A stretch of DNA of 64,000 nt from Alteribacillus bidgolensis. GTDB lineage: Bacteria; Bacillota; Bacilli; Bacillales; Marinococcaceae. The notes beneath the pieces were generated by a model that was given only the letters and a program-made list of their open reading frames with translations, had not been told where the DNA came from and did no database searches. Position numbers and translations under genes: made by a program. Each line of letters starts with the position of its first letter. Positions within the stretch are counted from its first letter, which is position 1. Below, in pieces: positions 16,850 through 25,189 of the stretch. The stretch spans positions 4,278,812-4,342,811 of the forward strand of contig NZ_KZ614149.1 in assembly GCF_002886255.1 (NCBI RefSeq), given 5' to 3'.

Positions 16850-16916
16850 CTCCGCCTGAATAAGTTGAAATGAAGACGTTTTTAAAAGTATAGAACTGCT
16901 TTAATAACGGGCGGAG
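16850..16916 (+). promoter_or_regulatory. Leader stem pairing over the lysine dehydrogenase ribosome binding site
   Basis: CTCCGCCTG (16850-16858) can pair with CGGGCGGAG (16908-16916), nine pairs with one G-U. The right arm covers the first bases of the GGAGGTG site (16913-16919). The loop is about 49 bases. It could limit translation, but could also be chance. Confidence 0.35.
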
Positions 16917-16928
16917 GTGTGAGGGAAA

Positions 16929-18077
16929 ATGAAAGCAGCGGTATTAGGAGCTGGACTTATGGGAAAGGAAGTGGCAAGAGATTTATTAACGAATCCAGCT
17001 GTTACAAAAGTAGCTCTTGCAGATGTAGAGAAGAAAAAAGCTGATGCTGCAATTGCTCCGTTAAAAGATAGCCGCCTAACTTCAGTTTATATGGATGCTA
17101 CGGATGAAAAACAGCTAGCTGACTTTATAAAAAATTTTGATGTGGTAGTAAACGCGTTATTTTATACTTTCAATGAAACGGTGGCTAAAACAGCTATAAA
17201 AACAGGCGTACATGCATGTGACTTAGGCGGTCATATTGGGGAGGCAACTGATCATATTCTAGAATGGAAACAAGAAGCAATAGAGGCTGGGATTACCTAT
17301 ATTCCTGATTTAGGTGTGGCTCCTGGAATGATAAATATATTGACGGGTTACGGAGCCGGAAAGCTTGACGAGGTAGAAAACATTTACTTGCGTGTTGGCG
17401 GACTGCCATTACGACCTGAACCTCCATTTGGGTATAATCATGTGTTTTCTATAGAGGGGGTATTTGATCATTACACAGACCCTTCTCTCATTATTCGAAA
17501 TGGTGAACTGACATATGTTAAGCCTTTGTCAGAAATAGAGCCGATTTATTTTGAAGGTTTCGGACCGTTAGAAGCATTTCATACATCAGGCGGTACTTCT
17601 ACGCTTCCCAAAACGTTTCCTTACGTAAAAAATTTAGATTATAAAACAGTCCGATATCCAGGACATGCGGAAAAGTTTAAACTTTTCGTCGACTTGAAAA
17701 TGACTGATCGAACGTATGAGGTAGACGTTGGAGGAAAAAAAGTAAAGCCAAGAGAAGTGCTTCGTGAAGTATTGGCCCCGGTTGTTGATTTAAAAGACAA
17801 AGATGATGTTGTGCTGCTCCGAGTACGAACAGAAGGTATAAAAGATGACAAAAATACAGCCTATGAATTTGAAATGAAAACTGTAAAAGACAGGTCTTTA
17901 AATGTCACTGCCATGGCCCGTGCTACAGCTTATACGATTTCCATTGCAGCCCAGATGATGGGAAGCGGTTTAATAAAAAAAAGAGGCATCTTTTGTCCAG
18001 AGGAAATAGTACCAGGCAAAGAATACATCGAAGAAATGGCAAAAAGGGGAGTTGTCATTAAAGAAACAACCAATTAG
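16929..18077 (+). CDS. L-lysine 6-dehydrogenase (saccharopine dehydrogenase family)
   Basis: A 382-aa enzyme of the saccharopine dehydrogenase family, strongly resembling lysine 6-dehydrogenases of thermophilic bacilli. These oxidise the epsilon-amino group of lysine to give allysine, which cyclises to piperideine-6-carboxylate. Rossmann motif AVLGAGLMGKEVARDL at the N terminus; other family blocks are DLGGHIGEATDH, IPDLGVAPGMINILTGYGAGKLDEVE, PEPPFGYNHVFSIEGVFDHYTDP, and FGPLEAFHTSGGTSTLPKTFP. ATG 16929 follows GGAGGTG and GAGGG. An aldehyde dehydrogenase follows after 13 bases and would oxidise the product, which supports the lysine assignment. Confidence 0.85.
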   Translation: MKAAVLGAGLMGKEVARDLLTNPAVTKVALADVEKKKADAAIAPLKDSRLTSVYMDATDEKQLADFIKNFDVVVNALFYTFNETVAKTAIKTGVHACDLGGHIGEATDHILEWKQEAIEAGITYIPDLGVAPGMINILTGYGAGKLDEVENIYLRVGGLPLRPEPPFGYNHVFSIEGVFDHYTDPSLIIRNGELTYVKPLSEIEPIYFEGFGPLEAFHTSGGTSTLPKTFPYVKNLDYKTVRYPGHAEKFKLFVDLKMTDRTYEVDVGGKKVKPREVLREVLAPVVDLKDKDDVVLLRVRTEGIKDDKNTAYEFEMKTVKDRSLNVTAMARATAYTISIAAQMMGSGLIKKRGIFCPEEIVPGKEYIEEMAKRGVVIKETTN

Positions 18078-18090
18078 GGAGGGGAAATTC

Positions 18091-19575
18091 ATGAAAGCAG
18101 GCCCTGTTTATCAAAATTATATTAATGGCGAATGGAGAAGCGTACAAGGAGAATCGGAGAAAGTAATTAACCCGGCAAATGAGAAAGTACTGGCTGAGGT
18201 TAACCTGTCCTCTCCTTCAGATGTGGATGAAGCCGTAAATGCAGCTAAACGTGCACAATTATTTTGGAAAACCGTTCCTGCACCGGAAAAAGGTGAACTG
18301 CTTTTTGAAATATCACAAAAATTGAGAGAACAAAAAGAAGAGCTCTCTCAGATTCTAACCGCAGAAAATGGTAAACCAATTCAAGAAGCACGCGGCGAAG
18401 TGCAAGAAGCAATTGATATGGGTTTTTATATGGCAGGAGAAGGCCGCCGATTATTCGGGCAGACTGTTCCAGCTGAACTTCCGAACAAGCACGCGATGAG
18501 TATTCGAAGTCCTGTTGGAATTGCTGGTTTAATAACCCCATGGAATTTTCCGATTGCGATTGCCAGCTGGAAAATGTTCCCTGCCATCATAAGCGGCAAC
18601 ACGGTAGTGTGGAAGCCTGCCATAGAGACTCCAGGGATGGCAGATGCCTTTGTTCGAATTCTAGATGAATGCGGTCTGCCTGCAGGTGTTGTTAACCTCG
18701 TACACGGTGCAGGAGAAACCGTTGGAAGTGCCATCGTAGAGCACGATCAGATCGATATTGTATCCTTTACTGGTTCTACAAAAACGGGTCGTCTGATAGC
18801 TAGTAAAGCCGGCAGTATGCTGAAAAAAGTATCCCTGGAAATGGGCGGGAAAAATGCAATTACTGTAATGGATAGTGCAGATATTGACTTGGCAGTGGAC
18901 GGTATTTTATGGAGCAGTTTTGGAACAAGCGGACAGCGCTGTACTGCTGCGAGCCGTATTATTGTTCACCAGGATATAAAAACAGAACTAGAAAAAGTTC
19001 TCATAAAACGAACAAAAGAGTTAACAATTGGAGATGGAGTGAAAGAAGATACAGATGTTGGCCCTGTTATCAGCCGCCAGGCATTAGAAAGTATTCATGA
19101 ATACGTTAAAATGGGCAGAAAAGAAGGGGAACTTCTGTGCGGCGGCCGTATTATAAGCGGAGGACAGCAAGGTAAAGGTAATTACTATGAACCGACTATA
19201 ATAACAAACGTTCAACCTAGTGCAAGAATTGCCCAGGAAGAAGTTTTTGGGCCGGTTATTGCTATCATACCTGTAGAAAGTTTTGATGAAGCAATGCGGG
19301 TTAACAATGATTCAGCTTATGGATTATCAAGTTCCATTTTTACAAAGGATGCAAATGAAGTATTTCGGGCCATGCATGAAATGGATACGGGAATTGTCTA
19401 TGTAAACGCGGGGACAACCGGGGCTGAAATCCATCTGCCATTCGGAGGAACAAAGAAAACAGGTAACGGTCACCGTGATTCCGGAACCGCTTCATTAGAT
19501 GTGTTTACAGAATGGAAAAGTGTATACGTAGATTACAGCGGTAAACTTCAGCGCGCTCAAATAGATAATAATTAG
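18091..19575 (+). CDS. Aldehyde dehydrogenase, probable piperideine-6-carboxylate/aminoadipate semialdehyde dehydrogenase
   Basis: A 494-aa NAD(P)-dependent aldehyde dehydrogenase. Motifs: TPWNFPIAIASWKMFPAIISGNT, FTGSTKTG, the general base Glu in LEMGGKNA, catalytic Cys in GTSGQRCTAASR, and EEVFGPV. Its placement right behind lysine 6-dehydrogenase suggests oxidation of alpha-aminoadipate semialdehyde to 2-aminoadipate. The C-terminal HLPFGGTKKTGNGHRDSG differs from ordinary betaine-type enzymes and fits that role, but substrate is inferred from context. Start ATG 18091 has GGGAGGGG upstream; an earlier frame start lies inside the preceding gene. Confidence 0.83.
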   Translation: MKAGPVYQNYINGEWRSVQGESEKVINPANEKVLAEVNLSSPSDVDEAVNAAKRAQLFWKTVPAPEKGELLFEISQKLREQKEELSQILTAENGKPIQEARGEVQEAIDMGFYMAGEGRRLFGQTVPAELPNKHAMSIRSPVGIAGLITPWNFPIAIASWKMFPAIISGNTVVWKPAIETPGMADAFVRILDECGLPAGVVNLVHGAGETVGSAIVEHDQIDIVSFTGSTKTGRLIASKAGSMLKKVSLEMGGKNAITVMDSADIDLAVDGILWSSFGTSGQRCTAASRIIVHQDIKTELEKVLIKRTKELTIGDGVKEDTDVGPVISRQALESIHEYVKMGRKEGELLCGGRIISGGQQGKGNYYEPTIITNVQPSARIAQEEVFGPVIAIIPVESFDEAMRVNNDSAYGLSSSIFTKDANEVFRAMHEMDTGIVYVNAGTTGAEIHLPFGGTKKTGNGHRDSGTASLDVFTEWKSVYVDYSGKLQRAQIDNN

Positions 19576-19586
19576 CAGTTGAAATC

Positions 19587-19630
19587 AGGGTTTCTCAAAA
19601 GTGTCAATGCTTGCGGGAAACCCTTCTTGT
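19587..19630 (+). terminator. Probable terminator after the lysine operon
   Basis: AGGGTTTC (19587-19594) / GAAACCCT (19617-19624), perfect 8-bp stem, followed by a weak T-rich stretch. Confidence 0.55.
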
Positions 19631-19718
19631 ATTCAGTCAACTCTTTGTACATACATCTGATTGATGAAATTATAGAAAAAGTATGATATGTTTGGGAGAA
19701 GAAATAGGAGGGATAGTA

Positions 19719-21122
19719 ATGGAAAACCTCGATTACTTGATTATTGATGGCAAAAAAAGAATATCGATTCAGCCGCAAAGAATGGCAGTTTACCTCCAAA
19801 GCAAGATTGTAGAAACGGTAGATAAAAATAGAGACGTTTATTATCTTTTCTTCTATAAAGACGAATATCTTACTGCTTTAAAAGCAGCTAGTGTACGACG
19901 GCGTTCTCACTTAGAAAAAGCTTTTAAACATGGAATGACATTTCCTTCTGCCCACCCTTTTTGCCACACGGTTTTATCTTCTGAAGGAACTTTTCAAAAA
20001 CGAAGCTTCAATCAGATGCACACAAAAGTGCAAAAACAGTATACCCCTCATGAAACCGCCCTTATTCTAACTTTCTTCGATGCGTTTATCCCAAAGAGAA
20101 AACTTTTTAAAGACATTCAAGCCTACTTTTATCAATACCGCCGTAATGGCCAATTATTTGCTGCTTACCGTATTTTGCGTATATTGTTGGATTTTACGCC
20201 AAAGCACAGCTGGGTAAAGCAAACAGCAAATGAATTAGGATATGCAAAATTCAAAATGATGTATCAAGAGATGGCCGGCACTTTATGGGAGAAAGACCCT
20301 TTATTTGTGGAAAAAGCTTTGTTTGCCCGTCGGAAAAAACATCCGGAAAGAGCCGAGGAGCTTATCGATTTTCTTAATAAAGAGGAGCGTTGGATAGATG
20401 CTCTGGCTTTACTCATGAATCAGCTTATCCAAACTTCATCTGCTGCTTATTACAATCAGCTCCAGCAATTACTTAATAACCATTACTCCCATACCGATAT
20501 TCTTTTTATCTTGGAAGATTTATATCAGCGTATCCCGAATTTAGAACTACTTCAATATGAGTTACTCCATTTTTATCTAAAGTACCATCACCTTAATTCA
20601 TCCATTCAATTAATGAACAAACACCAAATGTCTCTTAAAGATGAACAATGGTCGACGTTAGAAACAATGTTAGAAAACATGGATGTGGTTTCAGCGGACA
20701 TTCAAGTTGAAGAGCTCAACTCCTACCTTGCTTCTCTTTTTAAAACACAACCAAGAAAAGCAGAGACAATTCTTCAAAAGTGCGTCACTCAATTAATGGA
20801 AAATCGTGACCTATCTTATATTTCAAATTGGCTTGCTCCTATTAAAGAAAATTATTCCCAATCGTTAGTTGTAAAACGTATAGAACAAATGAAACAGCTC
20901 AGTGATGATCCCGATAAGCAGCGGCAGTTAGGTGAGTTATATTATCATTTTGACCAGCTTGATCAGGCAATTGAGTGTTTCAGCTGGGAAATGGAGATGG
21001 ACAAATCTGATCCTCTTCCTGTACGCTGGCTTTCAAAAATATATTTAGAAGCAGGGAAAAAAGAGGAGTCAAAAGCATATCAGCAGCTTTATCGAGATAT
21101 GCAAAAAAAGGCAAACGCATAA
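19719..21122 (+). CDS. TPR-like helical repeat protein
   Basis: A 467-aa soluble protein of unknown role. The second half is built of alpha-helical repeats. The clearest TPR-like unit is at the C terminus (KQRQLGELYYHFDQLDQAIECF, then WEMEMDKSDPLPVRWLSKIYLEAG). The first 110 residues are basic and have no motif I recognise. ATG 19719 follows GGAGGGATAGTA and is preferred to ATG 19683. Single gene, own terminator. It could be a scaffold; no function is asserted. Confidence 0.75.
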   Translation: MENLDYLIIDGKKRISIQPQRMAVYLQSKIVETVDKNRDVYYLFFYKDEYLTALKAASVRRRSHLEKAFKHGMTFPSAHPFCHTVLSSEGTFQKRSFNQMHTKVQKQYTPHETALILTFFDAFIPKRKLFKDIQAYFYQYRRNGQLFAAYRILRILLDFTPKHSWVKQTANELGYAKFKMMYQEMAGTLWEKDPLFVEKALFARRKKHPERAEELIDFLNKEERWIDALALLMNQLIQTSSAAYYNQLQQLLNNHYSHTDILFILEDLYQRIPNLELLQYELLHFYLKYHHLNSSIQLMNKHQMSLKDEQWSTLETMLENMDVVSADIQVEELNSYLASLFKTQPRKAETILQKCVTQLMENRDLSYISNWLAPIKENYSQSLVVKRIEQMKQLSDDPDKQRQLGELYYHFDQLDQAIECFSWEMEMDKSDPLPVRWLSKIYLEAGKKEESKAYQQLYRDMQKKANA

Positions 21123-21136
21123 CAGACTGTTCTAAA

Positions 21137-21162
21137 ACTCGCCAAAAGGCGGGTTTTTTTAT
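21137..21162 (+). terminator. Rho-independent terminator
   Basis: ACTCGCC (21137-21143), AAAA loop, GGCGGGT (21148-21154), then a run of T. Confidence 0.9.
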
Positions 21163-21206
21163 TTAAACAAGAAGGGTATTGATCTTTCCTTCTTAACTAA
21201 AAACTC

Positions 21207-21263
21207 TTTACATATTGGAAAAAAATGATTAAAATTATCTGTATTAATACAAATAATACAGAT
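21207..21263 (+). promoter_or_regulatory. SigA promoter with a perfect palindromic operator (GntR)
   Basis: TTTACA (21207-21212), 17 bases, TAAAAT (21230-21235). A perfect inverted repeat, ATCTGTATTA (21237-21246), 7 bases, TAATACAGAT (21254-21263), begins one base after the -10 and covers the expected start site. It is the obvious operator for the GntR protein encoded next. Confidence 0.85.
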
Positions 21264-21294
21264 GAGACAAAAATATAACAAAGGAGGGGATGTT

Positions 21295-21681
21295 TTGTTT
21301 GAATTAGATGTGCGAACCCGAAAGCCAATATATGAGCAGCTCATTGATAACATTAAAGAACTGATTGTTTCTAAAGTATTGAGCCCAGATGAAAAACTGC
21401 CTTCTGTTCGTATGCTTTCTAAAGAATTAACGATAAATCCAAATACAATACAAAAAGCCTATCGGGAACTAGAAAGAGAAGGCTATTTATACTCAGCAAA
21501 CAGAAAGGGGTATTTTGTGGCTCCCATTGAATGGATCTCAAATGATAAAAAATTAGAAGAATTAAAGAGACAGTTTCAAGCTTTGTTGAAAGAAGCTATT
21601 TATTTCGGCCTGACGAAAGAAGAACTAGAGCGTTGGTTTGAGGAAGTGCAAGAGGGGGGAGAACAAGGTGATACACGTTGA
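21295..21681 (+). CDS. GntR-family regulator (YtrA subfamily)
   Basis: A 128-aa one-domain GntR regulator of the short YtrA/YhcF class. The winged helix occupies about residues 10-75 (RKPIYEQLIDNIKELIVSKVL, LPSVRMLSKELTINPNTIQKAYRELEREGYLYS). The C-terminal helical tail is too short to bind a ligand, as usual for regulators of ABC operons that answer cell-envelope stress. TTG 21295 is chosen because GGAGGGG lies just before it; the earlier ATG 21262 would sit inside the operator and before that site. The gene overlaps the ATPase gene downstream. Confidence 0.88.
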   Translation: MFELDVRTRKPIYEQLIDNIKELIVSKVLSPDEKLPSVRMLSKELTINPNTIQKAYRELEREGYLYSANRKGYFVAPIEWISNDKKLEELKRQFQALLKEAIYFGLTKEELERWFEEVQEGGEQGDTR

Positions 21682-22570
21682 AGGAGTAACGAAAAAATTT
21701 GAAAAAGAAACAGCAGTAGCTACGATTGAATTATCTGTCAAGACAGGGTCTATATATGGTCTGCTTGGTTCCAATGGAGCTGGAAAAACGACATTGTTAA
21801 AAATATTGGCAGGCATTTATCGACCTGATCATGGAAATGTTCACATTGAAAAACAATCAATTTATGAAAATGTATCTTTAAAACAAAAAGTAGTATTTAT
21901 TCCAGACAGCCTTTATTTTTTTCCACAGGCTACAATACATCAAATGGCAGATTATTACAGATCATTTTATCCAGGATGGAATCAGGAGCGGTATGAAACA
22001 TTACAGCAAGTATTCAATATAGATCCACATCGAAAAATACAACGATTATCAAAAGGGATGCAGCGCCAAGTTGCCTTTTGGTTATCTCTATCCTGTATGC
22101 CCAATGTTTTGATACTCGATGAGCCAATTGATGGACTTGACCCTGTCATGCGCCAGAAAATTAAAAATTTATTGTTTCAGGATGTAGCAGAAAGAGATTT
22201 AACGGTAATTATATCTTCTCATAATCTAAGAGAAATTGAAGATATTTGTGATCATGTTGGCATTATGCATAAAGGAAAATTAGTCATTGAAAAAGAGTTA
22301 GACGATTTGAAAACAGATACACATAAAATTCAGGTCGCTTTTTCATCACCAGAACAAGAAACAAGCATGCTGAAACAGTTGAATATTCTTCATCAAGAAA
22401 AAAGAGGAAGTGTAAATCTTTTAATTGGAAAAGGCCAAAAACAACACATAGAAGAAATTGTTCGATCTTCCCAGCCTTTAGTATTTGATATGCTGCCGCT
22501 TACGTTAGAAGAAATTTTTATTTATGAGATGGGAGGGGTCGGCTATGAAATTGAAAACATCCTTATTTAA
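21668..22570 (+). CDS. ABC transporter ATP-binding protein
   Basis: A 300-aa ATPase subunit. Walker A is GSNGAGKTT, the Q loop is shortened, signature LSKGMQRQ, Walker B LILDEPIDGLD, and the switch His is in ISSHNLREIED. GTG 21668 is preferred as the start because GGGGGAG lies upstream and the product then begins with the normal IHVEGVTKKFEKET. It overlaps the GntR gene at its front and the permease gene at its end. The group resembles YtrB-type ATPases next to YtrA-like regulators. Confidence 0.9.
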   Translation: MIHVEGVTKKFEKETAVATIELSVKTGSIYGLLGSNGAGKTTLLKILAGIYRPDHGNVHIEKQSIYENVSLKQKVVFIPDSLYFFPQATIHQMADYYRSFYPGWNQERYETLQQVFNIDPHRKIQRLSKGMQRQVAFWLSLSCMPNVLILDEPIDGLDPVMRQKIKNLLFQDVAERDLTVIISSHNLREIEDICDHVGIMHKGKLVIEKELDDLKTDTHKIQVAFSSPEQETSMLKQLNILHQEKRGSVNLLIGKGQKQHIEEIVRSSQPLVFDMLPLTLEEIFIYEMGGVGYEIENILI

Positions 22571-24539
22571 CCCAGGTATACAAAAACAAAATATGAAACA
22601 ACACGGGTGGATTAGTCTTATTTACCTCATAGGCCTGTTATTTTCTGTTCCATTGCAAATGGTATTGTATGCTGCAGATGAAAATCGTACCCAATATCAA
22701 CATGTCGAACATTTATTTAATATCGGATTTCCTTTGCAATTACTAATGTCGTTCATTATACCGATCATAGCAGGTATTTTTCTGTTTCGATACTTACAGA
22801 CGAAGTCCGCAGCCGACATGATACACAGCTTGCCGATAAAAAGAGGTACTTTATATGTCAATCATGTGATCAGCGGTGCGGTTATGTTGATGATACCTGT
22901 ATGGTTAACAGCAATCGCTGCTTCGATGGCAGTTAATGCTTATTCTGTATTTGAATTTATTTCTGTTGCTGACGTATGGATCTGGACCATTGTTATGACG
23001 ATCATGTCATTATTTTATTTTTGTTTTTCGGTATTCATCGGCATGATGACGGGAATGTCTGTGGCTCAAGGCATTCTAACTTTTATTATTTTGATGCTTC
23101 CGGCAGGTTTGTTTGTATTAATCAGTACTAATCTCAATTATTATTTGTATGGTTTTTCTAATGAATATTATACAGGAGAAACCATTACCAGGTGGGCACC
23201 AATTGTTATGATGAGTGAGTTTAATCATACGCCGGATATACCAGTCGGGAGAGTACTGATTTACTTGTTTTTAACTGTGCTGTTTGGTGCAGTTGGCTAT
23301 ATCCTATACAAAATCCGGCAAATCGAAACAGCTGGTCAAGCGATTACCTTTCAGCCGCTTCGTCCCATTTTTAAATACGGAGTAACCATTTGTACGATGC
23401 TCTTGGGAGGCGTATATTTTGAACAATACGGAACAATAGAATGGCTGGTATTTGGTTATATATTCGCCTCTCTCCTCGGTTACCTTATCGCAGAAATGAT
23501 TCTTCAAAAGACGTGGAGAATTTGGAATGGTAAGACGTTTATTCATTACGCTGGTTATGCTGGTATGATGGTCATATTAGCATTTGTCATAAATATGGAT
23601 GTTCTAGGGTATGAGTCCAACGTTCCAGATGATAATCAAATCGAAAGTGTTTACTTTGGCAATGATGTGTATCCATTGACAAATAGTGAGAATACTGACA
23701 TTTATATTTCGGATGAGAGTTATATTAAAAATGTGAAAGAATTACATGAATATATTGTTCAAACAAAGCCAGAACAGGTGGATGCCCATACTCCATATGG
23801 AAACAACCGGTACGTGATAGCCTATCAGCTGGAAAACGGCTCAACGCTTGTACGTCAATATGAGCTGCCGATCGAGGCAGTGGAGGAAAAATTGGCTGGT
23901 ATTATGGAATCAGAACCATATAAACGAATGCAATATCACGTTAATGATCTTGATCAAGAGCTTGATAACATCGTCATTACAGCAAGCGGGCCTATACAAA
24001 AGAACGTTACAATATCGAACACAGAAGAAATACAAGAACTTCAGCAAATATTAAAATATGAAATTTCTTCAATGAAACTAAATGAAATGACCGCAGCTGG
24101 TATGAACTGGGGACATATCTTGTTAGAGCCAGCGGCACAAGAAGAGAATCCATTACTAAATCAACCACAACCTGACATTCCATGGAAAAAATCGTTTCAT
24201 GAATTAGAACAGTGGCTGGATGAAAAAGGATATTTAGAACAGGCACGAGTAATGCCAGAGGACATTAATGCACTAGAAATATTGCGGGTGCCTGGTGGGA
24301 CGCGCGGTATAACATATCCCGACCAAGTATTTAGAGAACAAAACGAACAAGGCATGGAACAATTAGTTAAAGTAAAAGATACAGAGGTAATAGAAGAGGC
24401 ATTAGAACAATACAGAAACATTGGGGAAGGGGAATATTTTGTTCGGTTCCTTACCAATAACCGTAGAACAGAATTGTACGGTGTTTTTCCTGAAAACCAG
24501 GTACCAGACAAGATTATATCAGCGTATAACAACGAATAA
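22545..24539 (+). CDS. Large ABC transporter permease (YtrC/DUF6449-like)
   Basis: A 664-aa membrane protein. The first 360 residues contain about ten hydrophobic segments, including segments around 20-42, 60-85, 108-130 and 140-165. The last 300 residues are a hydrophilic domain, probably extracellular, after IHYAGYAGMMVILAFVINMDVLG. The ATG at 22545 lies inside the end of the ATPase gene, behind GGGAGGGG. Together with the two genes before it, it would form an efflux or sensing ABC complex in the envelope. Substrate unknown. Confidence 0.82.
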   Translation: MKLKTSLFNPGIQKQNMKQHGWISLIYLIGLLFSVPLQMVLYAADENRTQYQHVEHLFNIGFPLQLLMSFIIPIIAGIFLFRYLQTKSAADMIHSLPIKRGTLYVNHVISGAVMLMIPVWLTAIAASMAVNAYSVFEFISVADVWIWTIVMTIMSLFYFCFSVFIGMMTGMSVAQGILTFIILMLPAGLFVLISTNLNYYLYGFSNEYYTGETITRWAPIVMMSEFNHTPDIPVGRVLIYLFLTVLFGAVGYILYKIRQIETAGQAITFQPLRPIFKYGVTICTMLLGGVYFEQYGTIEWLVFGYIFASLLGYLIAEMILQKTWRIWNGKTFIHYAGYAGMMVILAFVINMDVLGYESNVPDDNQIESVYFGNDVYPLTNSENTDIYISDESYIKNVKELHEYIVQTKPEQVDAHTPYGNNRYVIAYQLENGSTLVRQYELPIEAVEEKLAGIMESEPYKRMQYHVNDLDQELDNIVITASGPIQKNVTISNTEEIQELQQILKYEISSMKLNEMTAAGMNWGHILLEPAAQEENPLLNQPQPDIPWKKSFHELEQWLDEKGYLEQARVMPEDINALEILRVPGGTRGITYPDQVFREQNEQGMEQLVKVKDTEVIEEALEQYRNIGEGEYFVRFLTNNRRTELYGVFPENQVPDKIISAYNNE

Positions 24540-24544
24540 ATAAA

Positions 24545-24570
24545 AAACTCGCCGAAATGGCGAGTTTTTC
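24545..24570. terminator. Bidirectional terminator
   Basis: AAACTCGCC (24545-24553) / GGCGAGTTT (24559-24567), perfect stem with A run before and T run after, shared by the converging permease and the 151-aa gene. Confidence 0.9.
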
Positions 24571-25026
24571 TTATTCCCGTTTGAATCCTTCTTTCTCCAA
24601 GTAATCTGCTGCTTCCGGATAAGAGTTGAAGGTACCATCAAGGTCGGTGTCTGCATACACATTCCACTCATCTCCTTCCTTAAGAAGGACGAGTACTTGG
24701 TCATTGTCATTAATCCATTCTTCTAAATACATCTCCTGGTCTGAATCATCGGCAGAAAGAGAGGTAATAGAAGCATCAATAATAGAGCGAAGTTCCTCTT
24801 CAGAAAAGTTCCGTATGTTTACGAGCCCTTTTTCATCAGAGTCGTATTCTTCAAGCAAACCGGCATAAACAAAGCCATTACCATTTGGATGCAAATGATA
24901 AACAACATTCTTTTTATCATAAACACTATCTTCATACTGAAAATTCAATCGTCCCAGTGACACTTCTTTTCTTGTCAATTCTGGAAAAGTTTCTATAATT
25001 TTTATTTTCTCTTCAAATGTCAGCAT
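24571..25026 (-). CDS. Hypothetical acidic protein (151 aa)
   Basis: A soluble, acidic protein without a signal peptide or a domain I recognise. It looks like a real gene: ATG 25024-25026 is preceded by GGAGGATAT, the frame is uninterrupted, and it ends at a shared terminator. Notable composition: many Asp/Glu in the C-terminal half (LSADDSDQEMYLEEW, YADTDLDGTF), as in salt-adapted proteins. Function unknown. Confidence 0.65.
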   Translation of the reverse strand: MLTFEEKIKIIETFPELTRKEVSLGRLNFQYEDSVYDKKNVVYHLHPNGNGFVYAGLLEEYDSDEKGLVNIRNFSEEELRSIIDASITSLSADDSDQEMYLEEWINDNDQVLVLLKEGDEWNVYADTDLDGTFNSYPEAADYLEKEGFKRE

Positions 25027-25189
25027 ATATCCTCCACAAGTTTATGATATCTAAGTATTTATTATAGCATGGTTCAAGCCAATACGAAAAATGGCGTGCT
25101 TTCCTTCAGGGCCTAAAAACGTAATCTAGGATGTATAAGAACAGGACTTATGATATAGTGAGTAAAAATGACATAAGGACGGAGTTAAG

